Source of the DNA: Bacteroides rodentium JCM 16496
GTDB taxonomy: Bacteria; Bacteroidota; Bacteroidia; Bacteroidales; Bacteroidaceae
Reading direction: 5' to 3'
NCBI RefSeq assembly: GCF_000614125.1
Contig: NZ_BAKJ01000016.1
Span: 22,119-86,118 of the forward strand
Length of the DNA: 64,000 nt
Under the pieces are notes generated by a model. That model had not been told where the DNA came from. It ran no database searches and was given only the letters and a program-made list of their open reading frames with translations. Both the position numbers and the translations under genes were made by a program. Position 1 is the stretch's first letter, and each line of letters opens with the position of its first letter. Below, one piece after another: positions 10,192 to 18,062 of this stretch.

Positions 10192-10658
10192 CTATTCCAT
10201 CAGTTTCCCCAGTTTCTCCAACAAACTGCCTTTCCCGTAACCGGACCACATCTCTACAACCTCTCCCTCCGGAGATAAAAACACATAGCGGGGAATGGAG
10301 CCTGCGCTATATTTGGCATACAATCCGTGATTGCCTTTCAAGTCATTCAAGTTCCACCAACTGATGGCATGATGGCGCGAAGCTATCTCCCAATTTGTTT
10401 TGTCATCAATGCTTATACTTACTACCTCCAAACGGTCTTTATACTTTTGGCTGATTTCCTTCATCTCCGGCAAAGCTTTGAGGCAAGGACCGCAACCACG
10501 GCTCCAGAAATCTATCAGCACCGCTTTTCCTTTGAAATCGGACAAGCGGTGTACGTTTCCTTGCAAGTCAAACAAGTCACCATCCGCAGCTTGCTCTTGG
10601 GCGGCAACCGTCTGGGCAGGAAATAGAATACAGCGCTTACTATCTTCCTGCAGTTCAT
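10192..10658 (-). CDS. TlpA-like periplasmic thioredoxin (frameshift in signal peptide)
   Basis: Thioredoxin-fold protein with the redox motif GCGPC, preceded by VLIDFWSR and followed by ALPEMKEI, as in TlpA/ResA thiol-disulfide oxidoreductases. A cis-Pro loop is present as GSIPRYVF. The open frame starts without a signal peptide, but an ATG at 10658 gives [14 protein letters not shown]. Adding one G near 10616 (CCTGG for CCTG) continues it as [17 protein letters not shown], a convincing signal peptide and cleavage site. The restored length is 155 residues. It probably acts in the periplasm; the substrate is unknown. Confidence 0.78.
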
Positions 10659-10700
10659 ATTCTTTATCGATTTTGATTAATTATGAACAATGATACTAAA

Positions 10701-10742
10701 GAATAAAAGGAATTACGAAAAAAATCGTAACTCCTTTTATTC
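10701..10742 (-). terminator. Terminator hairpin downstream of the barrel-protein gene
   Basis: An 18-bp stem with one mismatch (10701-10718 with 10725-10742), loop AAAAAA. It sits 50 nt past the stop at 10794 and before the thioredoxin-like gene. Confidence 0.7.
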
Positions 10743-10793
10743 ATATTTAACATCGACCTTTTTTATTGTAACTATTCAACGAATAATTACTTT

Positions 10794-12931
10794 TTATTTG
10801 AACCGCGACGTATCCACCGCCTCCCGTTGCTTCTCCTTATATCCTCCGAACTTATAGGTGAACGATACACCCACTTCGCGGAAGGAGGAGTAACGGTTCG
10901 TCACGTTCTGCGTCTGGAAGCGGATGCGGGGAGAAATCTGTCCCGTCTCAAAAATGTCATTGCAGTAGAGGTTGAGGATGGCTTTGTTCTTGGCGAAGCC
11001 GTAGCGCAGGGCAATATTCACATGGCCCGACGTGGGCAGGTCGTAGATGCCTGGATGGCTTTGCTATGCACCATTCCGGTCAGTGTCAGCTTCAAATCGG
11101 GCTTGGTGGAGAGGGTAAAAGTATTGTTCATCTGGGCAATGCCATAGCATTGTTTTCTGTCGAAAGGAATATCCCAGAAATCACCATCCTTTTCGCGGTG
11201 CCACAAGCCGATGAGGGTAAGGCGAGAATTCAACCAATTCTTCAGCTTAAACGGTATAGATACTTGTATTCCTACTTGTTGCTGATAATCAAAATTGAGT
11301 GTCTTGTAGATTTCAACCAGACGTTCGGAAGATTGGTAGAGTGTCTGTACAGAGTAGTCCTTGGTGTGGTTGAACCAGGCGCTGAAGATGTATTTGCTTT
11401 TCAAAATATAGGTCATTTTCAGCTCATACTCTTGTGCCGGTTTCAGCAACGGATTACCATGCAGCTCAGAGTATCCACCGCCGATGTAAGAGACGGCATC
11501 CTGCACGGCCCAGTAGTCGGGATAGTCCTTGTCGCTGCTCAGAGAAAGCTGAAAGATATGTCCCGGTGCCGGCATATAGTTCAAGTTGACAATGGGATAC
11601 CAGTCCCACTGGTCCCAAACGGGAGTCTTGTAATGCTCCACAGCCAGAGAAGCGTCCAAAGCGAGTTTGTCGCCGAAACTCTTGCTGAAACCTGCATAGA
11701 TATTCCAAGTTTGCTCGCGGCGGCGGGACTTCATATTGCTCAAAGCATCTGATGAGGTCAACTGTTCACCGGTTTCGGGGTGGTAATAATATTGGTAGCT
11801 GTTGTCAATACTGGTAGTGTAGACGGCTCCATAATTCAAGTCCCAGCCTTTCCCCAAGTTATGCTCCTGGGCCAGAAAGAACTTCCAGCGGTTGATGCGC
11901 TGACAGTCTTCCGTGTAGAAATCGAGTTCCTCATCCTGCATACGGCTATGCAGTAGTTGGTTGGACGGAGAGCGGTAGTAGGTCAGCTCGGCACCGGCTT
12001 TGAGGCCGAAAGGGGTGCGATAGTCCAGACGGCCGTTGTGTAGCCAGTCGGTGCTATTGCTATGAGTTGTGGACACCTGCGTGCCCGTCACGCCCTTCCA
12101 GTTGTGGGAGGTGGAATAAGCACCGTTATAGACGAAACTCAGCTGATGGTCCTTGGCGATGTTATAGTCTGCCCCTACCCTGAAGCTATGGGTATGGCTG
12201 CGGCCACGGCTCACCTCATCTGTTGTCATGGGGTGAACCGAGCCGTCTGCCAGAGTGTGCACAGCCTCTTTGTCGGTAGTAGAGTAGCCCCGGCCATGGC
12301 TGTGCGAGTAAAGAATATCTGCTGAGAATTTATTTTTGCTGAAGAGCAGGCTGGCGCGTTCCTCAAAGCCTTCGTTGTGCTTCTGGCGATACTTGGCATA
12401 GAGTTCGCCTTGCCAGGAGCCGAGGCCGCCTGCCGATTGTTTCAGGGTGATATTGATAAGGGCGCCACGCACTTGGTAGCGCGCAGGGGCATTGTACATC
12501 ACTTCCGCCTTCTCTATGCGGCTGGCAGGGATGCTGCGCAGCAAGGCATAGAGCTGCTCGGTGCTGAGGGTGGTTACTTTGCCGTCCAGAATAACGGTGA
12601 CTCCCTGGCCTGCCAGTTGCAGCCCGCCATTCATCTCGATGACACCGGGAAGCTCTTTCACGGCATCGTAAGCATTGTCTACGGGGAGGTTCCGGATAAG
12701 GCGGGGCAGGTCGTACACCAGCTTGCCTTGCGCCGCCTTTACGATGGGGCGTTCGCCGGTAATCATCACTTCCGGCAAGGTCTGATAAAGACTGTCCAGA
12801 CGGGCATCGGTCGTGATAAGGCTGTCGGCGCTGAGGATGCGGTTGTCATCGTCATTCTTGGGGGACTGTGCCGAAAGGCTGATGCCAAGGACACAAGCGA
12901 ACAGGGATAAATAAACTCGTTTCATTTTCAT
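10794..12931 (-). CDS. TonB-receptor-like outer membrane beta-barrel protein (one frameshift)
   Basis: Signal peptide MKMKRVYLSLFACVLGISLSAQ, then a plug-like region (LPEVMITGERPIVKAAQGKL, later LPGVIEMNGGLQLAGQGVTV) and a long beta-barrel ending in GVSFTYKFGG. This fits the outer membrane beta-barrel family 3 group. The frame breaks near 11049. Restoring a G (CCAGGGC for CCAGGC) gives AIQGIYDLPTSGHVNIALRY and a 712-residue protein. No SusD partner is nearby, and the ligand is not predictable. It diverges from the two-component system, which could regulate it; that is inference. Confidence 0.78.
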
Positions 12932-12948
12932 TGAATGTTAGTTCAAAA

Positions 12949-13069
12949 GTTCACCACAGAGGACACAGAGTCTCACAGAGTTCTATTTCCCAACCTAAAA
13001 GACAAGTTCCTATCCTTCCATCCAACGCATCGGAAAACTCTGTGAGACTCTGTATCCTCTGTGGTGAAC
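12949..13069. repeat. 34-bp inverted repeat between the barrel gene and the histidine kinase gene
   Basis: Left arm 12949-12982 begins GTTCACCACAGAGGACACAG. Right arm 13036-13069 is its reverse complement with a single mismatch. The spacer is 53 nt. CTCTGTG-type sequences of this kind are common intergenic repeats in many bacteria. It sits between divergent genes, so it may also be transcribed as a hairpin leader. Confidence 0.85.
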
Positions 13070-13192
13070 CTTTTTGCAAAGTACGGCAGAATCAGCAGAA
13101 ACTTGTGTTATCAGCGGCTTACCAAGTGTTATCCAGTGTTATCGGGAGTGTTATTTAGTCTTATCGGATGATAGGGTTCACAACATTAATCT

Positions 13193-13200
13193 TACCTTTG
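13193..13200 (+). promoter_or_regulatory. -7 element for the two-component operon
   Basis: TACCTTTG, 28 nt before the ATG at 13228, matches TAnnTTTG. Confidence 0.6.
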
Positions 13201-13227
13201 TATGTATAAAAGTAACCGGAAACAAAC

Positions 13228-14763
13228 ATGAAACTGCCATTCAAATATATTGCCATACTTGTCATCGTCTCCCTGACCGGCATCTTCGCCTACCAAGCCT
13301 ACTGGCTGACGGGGCTCTACCATACCATGCACGACCAGATGGAACGCGACATCAACGAAGCCATGCGCATGAGCGACTACAACGAGATGATGATACGCGT
13401 GGAAAAACTACGGAATGACAGTATCAAAGAAGGAACCGTGAGTGTATCGGCAGGTTATGATAACGACAAGCCCTACGTCAGCAGCTCCACGAGCATCACC
13501 ACAAACACCCCGAAGCAAGAGCCCGAGAAAGCGGACAGTCTCATTGTGGAAGTGACGGGAGACACCATATCCGAGTACGAGCCTGCCGACTCGCAACGCT
13601 CCGCCATGAGAGTCCACGAAGGCATGGACGTCATTCTCGGCAAGCAGAACAACATGCAGAAACTGACGAACTACTTCCAACGTGGACTGCACTCCGGACT
13701 GGATGTCATCCTCGACCCGGACCTTGCCATCTACGACAGCCTGCTCACCAGCCTGCTGCGCGAGCAGGGGCTCGACATGCCCTACCGGCTGGAATACCTG
13801 TATGCGGGAGGCGGCAGCGGCAACATCCTTCCCTACACCGACACCCTTTCCGTGAAAGGTACCGAGGGGTACACGCCCAGCGCCCAAGCCGTGCAGTACG
13901 ACTATGCCTTCAACCTACATGGCAGCCAATTGTACCGGCTGACGATAGAACCCGTCACCGCGATTGTGCTACGGCAGATGTCGGGCATTCTCGCCACTTC
14001 CTTCATCATTCTCGTGATACTCTCTTTCTCCTTCTGGTTCCTTATCCGCACCATCTTAAAGCAGAAGACCCTGGAGGAAATGAAAAGCGACTTTACCAAC
14101 AACATCACCCACGAACTGAAAACACCCATCGCCGTGGCCTACGCTGCCAACGATGCCCTGCTGAACTTCAACCAGGCCGAGGAGAAGACGCAACGCGACA
14201 AGTACCTGCGCATCTGCCAGGAGCAGCTTCAGCGGCTTAGCGGACTGGTGGAGCAGATTCTCTCCATGAGCATGGAGCGCCGCCGTACGTTCCGCCTCCA
14301 TCCGGAGGAGCTCTCCCTGCAAGAAATCGTGGAACGCCTCGTAGAGCAACACAAGCTGAAAGCCGGGAAGCCCGTCCACATCTCCACCGACATCGAGCCC
14401 CGGGACCTCACCGTCCTTGCCGACCGTACGCACTTCAGCAACATCCTCAGCAATCTGCTGGACAATGCCATCAAATACTCTAACGGAGAAGCCGAAATAG
14501 ACATCCGCTGCCGACGGATTGCCACCATGGAGCAAGGCGAGCAGACCGAAATATCTGTCAGCGACCGTGGCATAGGCATCGCACCGGAAAAGCTGAAACA
14601 TATCTTCGACAAGTTCTACCGCGTGCCTACCGGCAATCTGCACGATGTGAAAGGATACGGGCTGGGATTGTTCTACGTAAAGACCATGACGGCCAAACAC
14701 GGCGGCACCGTGTCCGTGAAGAGTGAACCGGGAAAAGGAAGCACCTTTACCATAAGGGTATAG
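13228..14763 (+). CDS. Membrane sensor histidine kinase
   Basis: 511 residues. TM1 is at about 7-24 and TM2 at about 251-273 (ILATSFIILVILSFSFWFLI), flanking a ~225-residue periplasmic sensor domain that I cannot classify. The kinase core has the H-box NITHELKTPIAVAY, the N-box NLLDNAIKYSNG, G1 DRGIGIAPE and G2 GYGLGLFYVK. It autophosphorylates on His and passes phosphate to the regulator encoded 89 nt downstream. The intercistronic gap is filled by a 22-bp repeat array. The signal sensed is unknown. Confidence 0.93.
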   Translation: MKLPFKYIAILVIVSLTGIFAYQAYWLTGLYHTMHDQMERDINEAMRMSDYNEMMIRVEKLRNDSIKEGTVSVSAGYDNDKPYVSSSTSITTNTPKQEPEKADSLIVEVTGDTISEYEPADSQRSAMRVHEGMDVILGKQNNMQKLTNYFQRGLHSGLDVILDPDLAIYDSLLTSLLREQGLDMPYRLEYLYAGGGSGNILPYTDTLSVKGTEGYTPSAQAVQYDYAFNLHGSQLYRLTIEPVTAIVLRQMSGILATSFIILVILSFSFWFLIRTILKQKTLEEMKSDFTNNITHELKTPIAVAYAANDALLNFNQAEEKTQRDKYLRICQEQLQRLSGLVEQILSMSMERRRTFRLHPEELSLQEIVERLVEQHKLKAGKPVHISTDIEPRDLTVLADRTHFSNILSNLLDNAIKYSNGEAEIDIRCRRIATMEQGEQTEISVSDRGIGIAPEKLKHIFDKFYRVPTGNLHDVKGYGLGLFYVKTMTAKHGGTVSVKSEPGKGSTFTIRV

Positions 14764-14851
14764 CCACACCACGCGCCGGTAAGATTTACATTACTTGGTA
14801 AGGTGCATTACATTACTTGGTATGACACTTTACATTACTTGTTATAAACAC
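14764..14851 (+). repeat. 22-bp tandem array filling the kinase-regulator gap
   Basis: Three clear units start at 14786, 14808 and 14830, each beginning TTACATTACTTG, and a degenerate unit (14764-14785, sharing GGTAAG) precedes them. The array begins right after the kinase stop codon and ends one base before the regulator's ATG at 14853, so the 89-nt gap is four units plus one base. TTAC...GTAA gives weak dyad symmetry. Confidence 0.9.
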
Positions 14852-14852
14852 A

Positions 14853-15578
14853 ATGATTATGGAAAAGATAACCGTACTTCTGGTTGAGGACGAACAAACC
14901 CTCGCCATGATTATCAAAGACACGCTGGAAGGACAGAACTTCATTATCCACACCGCCGACGACGGTGAAGAAGGGCTGCGCCTATTCTTCAACCTCCGTC
15001 CCGACGTACTGGTGGCAGACGTGATGATGCCCCACATGGACGGTTTCGAAATGGTGCGCCGCATCCGGCAGACCGACAAACAGACCCCGGTACTGTTCCT
15101 CACCGCCCGCTCCGCCATCAACGATGTGGTGGAAGGGTTTGAGCTGGGTGCCAACGACTATCTGAAGAAACCCTTCGGCATGCAGGAGCTGATGATTCGA
15201 ATCAAGGCGCTGGCAGGTAAAGCCTTCTCCTTTACAGACGAGAAGCCCAAGGAAAGCACCAGCTTCGAGATAGGCGACTACCGGCTCAACTCCATCACGC
15301 AGCGACTTACGTACGTGGGAGTCGCTGCCTCACTGCAGATGCAGACGGAAGTGGAACTCTCCCACCGCGAGTCCGAAATACTGAAACGTCTTTGCGAGAA
15401 CCGCAACCAGGTGGTCAACACCCAGAACGTATTGCTCGACCTCTGGGGAGACGACAGCTTCTTCAACTCCCGCAGCCTGCATGTGTTCATCACCAAACTG
15501 CGGCATAAACTGGCCGGAGACGAGCGCATCCGTATCGTCAATGTGCGGGGAATAGGATATAAACTAATAGTGAACTAA
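14853..15578 (+). CDS. OmpR-family response regulator
   Basis: 241 residues. The receiver domain has acidic residues in LLVEDEQTL, the phospho-accepting Asp in VADVMMPHMDG (about residue 52), the Thr of FLTAR and the Lys of LKKPFG. A winged-helix DNA-binding domain ends with SLHVFITKLRHKL and VRGIGYKL. It is the evident partner of the upstream kinase. The start could be the ATG at 14853 or at 14859 (MEKITVLLVEDE). Targets are unknown; the divergent barrel gene and the following secreted proteins are candidates by position. Confidence 0.93.
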   Translation: MIMEKITVLLVEDEQTLAMIIKDTLEGQNFIIHTADDGEEGLRLFFNLRPDVLVADVMMPHMDGFEMVRRIRQTDKQTPVLFLTARSAINDVVEGFELGANDYLKKPFGMQELMIRIKALAGKAFSFTDEKPKESTSFEIGDYRLNSITQRLTYVGVAASLQMQTEVELSHRESEILKRLCENRNQVVNTQNVLLDLWGDDSFFNSRSLHVFITKLRHKLAGDERIRIVNVRGIGYKLIVN

Positions 15579-15599
15579 ACTAAAACTAAACTACTATTT

Positions 15600-16406
15600 A
15601 TGAAAAAGTTATTATTCATTACTTTTATCTGTTCCTCACTCTGCGCCTATGCACAGAGCGAGATTCCGGAAGACACAATAAAGAACCGGCCTCCCGTAAA
15701 GAAAGAGCAGATTCCCTTTTCTCCAAAAGAGAACAAGCGTACGGGCCTTGATGAAAGCCAGCCCCAACAAAGTCTGCAGGGCGAACAGCAGGAAGAGATA
15801 AATCTCCATCTCCCTCCCTCCGACTATGTGGAGCCCCTGCCCTGGACGGACATGAAGAAGATACACTTTCAGAAAAACATCTTTGAATGGGACTTCCAGC
15901 GTTTCGCCGATTTCCTGCTCTCGCCGGAAGTCGTACTGACGATGTACGGCAGCCATAACACCTATCCTGCAATGGGCTCCATCATGCAGGCTGGCGCAGG
16001 AGTTACTTATTACAGTCCCGACGGACATTGGGAATTGAGCGGAGGGGTATATGCCGCCCATTATTCCATCTCCCAACCTTCATCCATTACCGGTGCCCAG
16101 TATGCCAAAAGGGATGCCCCCCGAGGTACTCAATGGGACATAGGCTACAATGCCTCCGTATCCTACCGCATCAATCCCTACATGCGCCTGCATGCCTTCG
16201 GCCAGTATTCAGGCTACGGGAGAAGTAACTCCTTTCATGGATATATGAACCCGATGTATCCACAAAGCGGTTATGGCATGGTACTGGAACTGAAAGTGAC
16301 GGACTGGCTCGACCTCAACGGAGGGATGGAACGAAGATACGACCCCACCAAAATGAAATGGGTAAATTCGCCCATCTTCGCCCCTACCATTCGTATAAAG
16401 AAATAG
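15600..16406 (+). CDS. Secreted protein, probable outer membrane barrel
   Basis: 268 residues with signal peptide MKKLLFITFICSSLCAYAQ. The mature N-terminus SEIPEDTI resembles that of the next secreted protein (SEMPADTV). The second half has alternating strands with aromatic residues and paired Gly/Tyr turns, suggesting a small beta-barrel. It begins 22 nt after the response regulator and is probably in the same operon. I do not recognise a named family. Confidence 0.7.
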   Translation: MKKLLFITFICSSLCAYAQSEIPEDTIKNRPPVKKEQIPFSPKENKRTGLDESQPQQSLQGEQQEEINLHLPPSDYVEPLPWTDMKKIHFQKNIFEWDFQRFADFLLSPEVVLTMYGSHNTYPAMGSIMQAGAGVTYYSPDGHWELSGGVYAAHYSISQPSSITGAQYAKRDAPRGTQWDIGYNASVSYRINPYMRLHAFGQYSGYGRSNSFHGYMNPMYPQSGYGMVLELKVTDWLDLNGGMERRYDPTKMKWVNSPIFAPTIRIKK

Positions 16407-16446
16407 AAATAATACAAAGATATTTCCAGAAATAGAGGGAAACGAG

Positions 16447-16454
16447 TATCTTTG
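16447..16454 (+). promoter_or_regulatory. -7 element for the secreted-protein gene at 16507
   Basis: TATCTTTG matches TAnnTTTG, 53 nt before the ATG. Confidence 0.5.
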
Positions 16455-16506
16455 TTCAGTCTGCCCCTATGCGGTGGACAGCAACTGAAATTGTGAACAA
16501 AGAACA

Positions 16507-17103
16507 ATGAAACGAATCTTCTTCTGCATCATCATTTTACTTGCAGGCATGTCATCCGTCAGCGCACAGAGCGAGATGCCTGCCGATACGGTACGTACTG
16601 CTGTACGTGGCAAAGCGTCTCCCGAAGGCATGTCTCCGTCTGAAAAGGAACTTCTGCCGGACGTGAAGAATTACGACGGCTTCCTGCTGGATATGGGGCT
16701 GATGAATCTGTCCACCCCCACTCTTCCCAAATTCACTTTGGAGATACCGGATGCCAGCAAAGACTATAGCCGCATCTTCCAGTTGAACCCGAACGTGACT
16801 TATTCACAAGGTCTTTCGAACATATTCTCACTCAGCAACTCCCGGTATTTCAGTTCGAATCCCTTCGGACTGACGGGCTTCTGGGGCTCTACCGACAACC
16901 TGCAAATGGGAAGTTTCACTTTGAAGAACGGCATGCGCATCCATACGTACGGCGAATATGACAAGGACGGCTGGAAAGTACCCAACCCTTCCGCACTGCC
17001 TTGGGAAAAGAACAATTTCAAAGGGGCGTTCGAGCTGAAATCAGCCAACGGAGCCTTTGGCATACGCATCGAGGTACAGCAGGGCAGACACGTGCCCTAT
17101 TGA
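16507..17103 (+). CDS. Secreted hypothetical protein
   Basis: 198 residues with signal peptide MKRIFFCIIILLAGMSSVSAQ and mature start SEMPADTVRTAVRGK, echoing the preceding gene's product. The remainder is rich in Asn/Ser/Phe and strand-like, without a domain I recognise. Its stop is followed 25 nt later by the SDR gene. A role at the outer membrane or periplasm is inferred from the signal peptide only. Confidence 0.65.
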   Translation: MKRIFFCIIILLAGMSSVSAQSEMPADTVRTAVRGKASPEGMSPSEKELLPDVKNYDGFLLDMGLMNLSTPTLPKFTLEIPDASKDYSRIFQLNPNVTYSQGLSNIFSLSNSRYFSSNPFGLTGFWGSTDNLQMGSFTLKNGMRIHTYGEYDKDGWKVPNPSALPWEKNNFKGAFELKSANGAFGIRIEVQQGRHVPY

Positions 17104-17128
17104 TGCCCATCACTTAACAACAGAATCA

Positions 17129-18031
17129 ATGACAAGAAAGAAAATACTGGTAATAGGCGCCAACGGTTTTACCGGCAGACGCATCCTGGATGATTTGTCC
17201 CGCAACTTGTCTTATCAGACAACGGGCTGTTCCCTGCACGACGACATCTGTCCTCATTCGGGCGACTATCGCTTTATCCGTACGGATATATGCAACCGCC
17301 AGGCGGTGAAAAAGCTTTTCCAGGAAGTACAGCCGGATGTTGTAATCAATACCTCCGCCCTCTCCGTCCCCGATTATTGCGAAACGCACCATGCAGAAGC
17401 GGATGCCGTCAACATTACTGCCGTGGAGCATCTGGCAGAATGCTGTGAGGCAAGAGGCAGCCGTTTTATCCATCTTTCCACCGACTTCGTTTTCGGTGGT
17501 GTTACGGACCGGCCCTATACGGAGGAGGATATTCCCGCTCCCGTTAATTATTACGGCTACACCAAACTGGAAGGTGAGAAACGTATCGCTGCCGTTTGCA
17601 GGGATTATGCCATCGTGCGCATAGTGGTGGTGTACGGTGCCGCCCTGCCCGGACAGCATGGAAATGTGCTCCAACTGGTGGCAAATAGATTAAGGAACAA
17701 TGAGGAAGTGTTCGTCGTATCCGACCAATGGCGTACGCCCACCTTCGTGGGAGACGTGTCGCAAGGAGTGGAGAAGCTGATAAGTCATCCGCAAAACGGT
17801 ATCTATCATCTCTGTGGCAGCGAGTGCCTGACCATTGCAGACATCGCTTATCGGGTAGCGGACGTATTGGGGCTGAATCGCTCGCTCATCCGTCCCGTCA
17901 CCACGAAGGAGATGAACGAAAAGACACCACGTCCCCGTTTCAGCGGGCTGAGTATAGAAAAGGCACGCCGGGAACTGGGGTATCGACCGCATACGCTGGA
18001 GGAAGGAATAAAGCTGATGTTCGGATGGTAA
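17129..18031 (+). CDS. SDR-family reductase, RfbD-like (dTDP-4-dehydrorhamnose reductase-like)
   Basis: Extended short-chain dehydrogenase of 300 residues. I start at MTRKKILVIGANGFTGRRIL (17129), because the longer frame from 17057 would overlap the previous gene. NAD(P) binding is GANGFTG (residues about 9-15). The catalytic pattern is Ser/Thr in LSTDFVFGG with YxxxK in YYGYTKLEGEK. This matches RfbD/MAT2B-type proteins that act on nucleotide sugars. No rhamnose pathway partners are in the window, so the exact substrate is uncertain. Confidence 0.8.
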   Translation: MTRKKILVIGANGFTGRRILDDLSRNLSYQTTGCSLHDDICPHSGDYRFIRTDICNRQAVKKLFQEVQPDVVINTSALSVPDYCETHHAEADAVNITAVEHLAECCEARGSRFIHLSTDFVFGGVTDRPYTEEDIPAPVNYYGYTKLEGEKRIAAVCRDYAIVRIVVVYGAALPGQHGNVLQLVANRLRNNEEVFVVSDQWRTPTFVGDVSQGVEKLISHPQNGIYHLCGSECLTIADIAYRVADVLGLNRSLIRPVTTKEMNEKTPRPRFSGLSIEKARRELGYRPHTLEEGIKLMFGW

Positions 18032-18062
18032 ATAATGCAGGTGCGGACGGCAGCAGATTAGA

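Noticed and set aside
16507..17128. SDR gene starting at 17057
   Set aside because: The longer start overlaps the preceding secreted-protein gene by 47 nt, and its extra residues lack family similarity; the ATG at 17129 opens directly into the NAD-binding strand.
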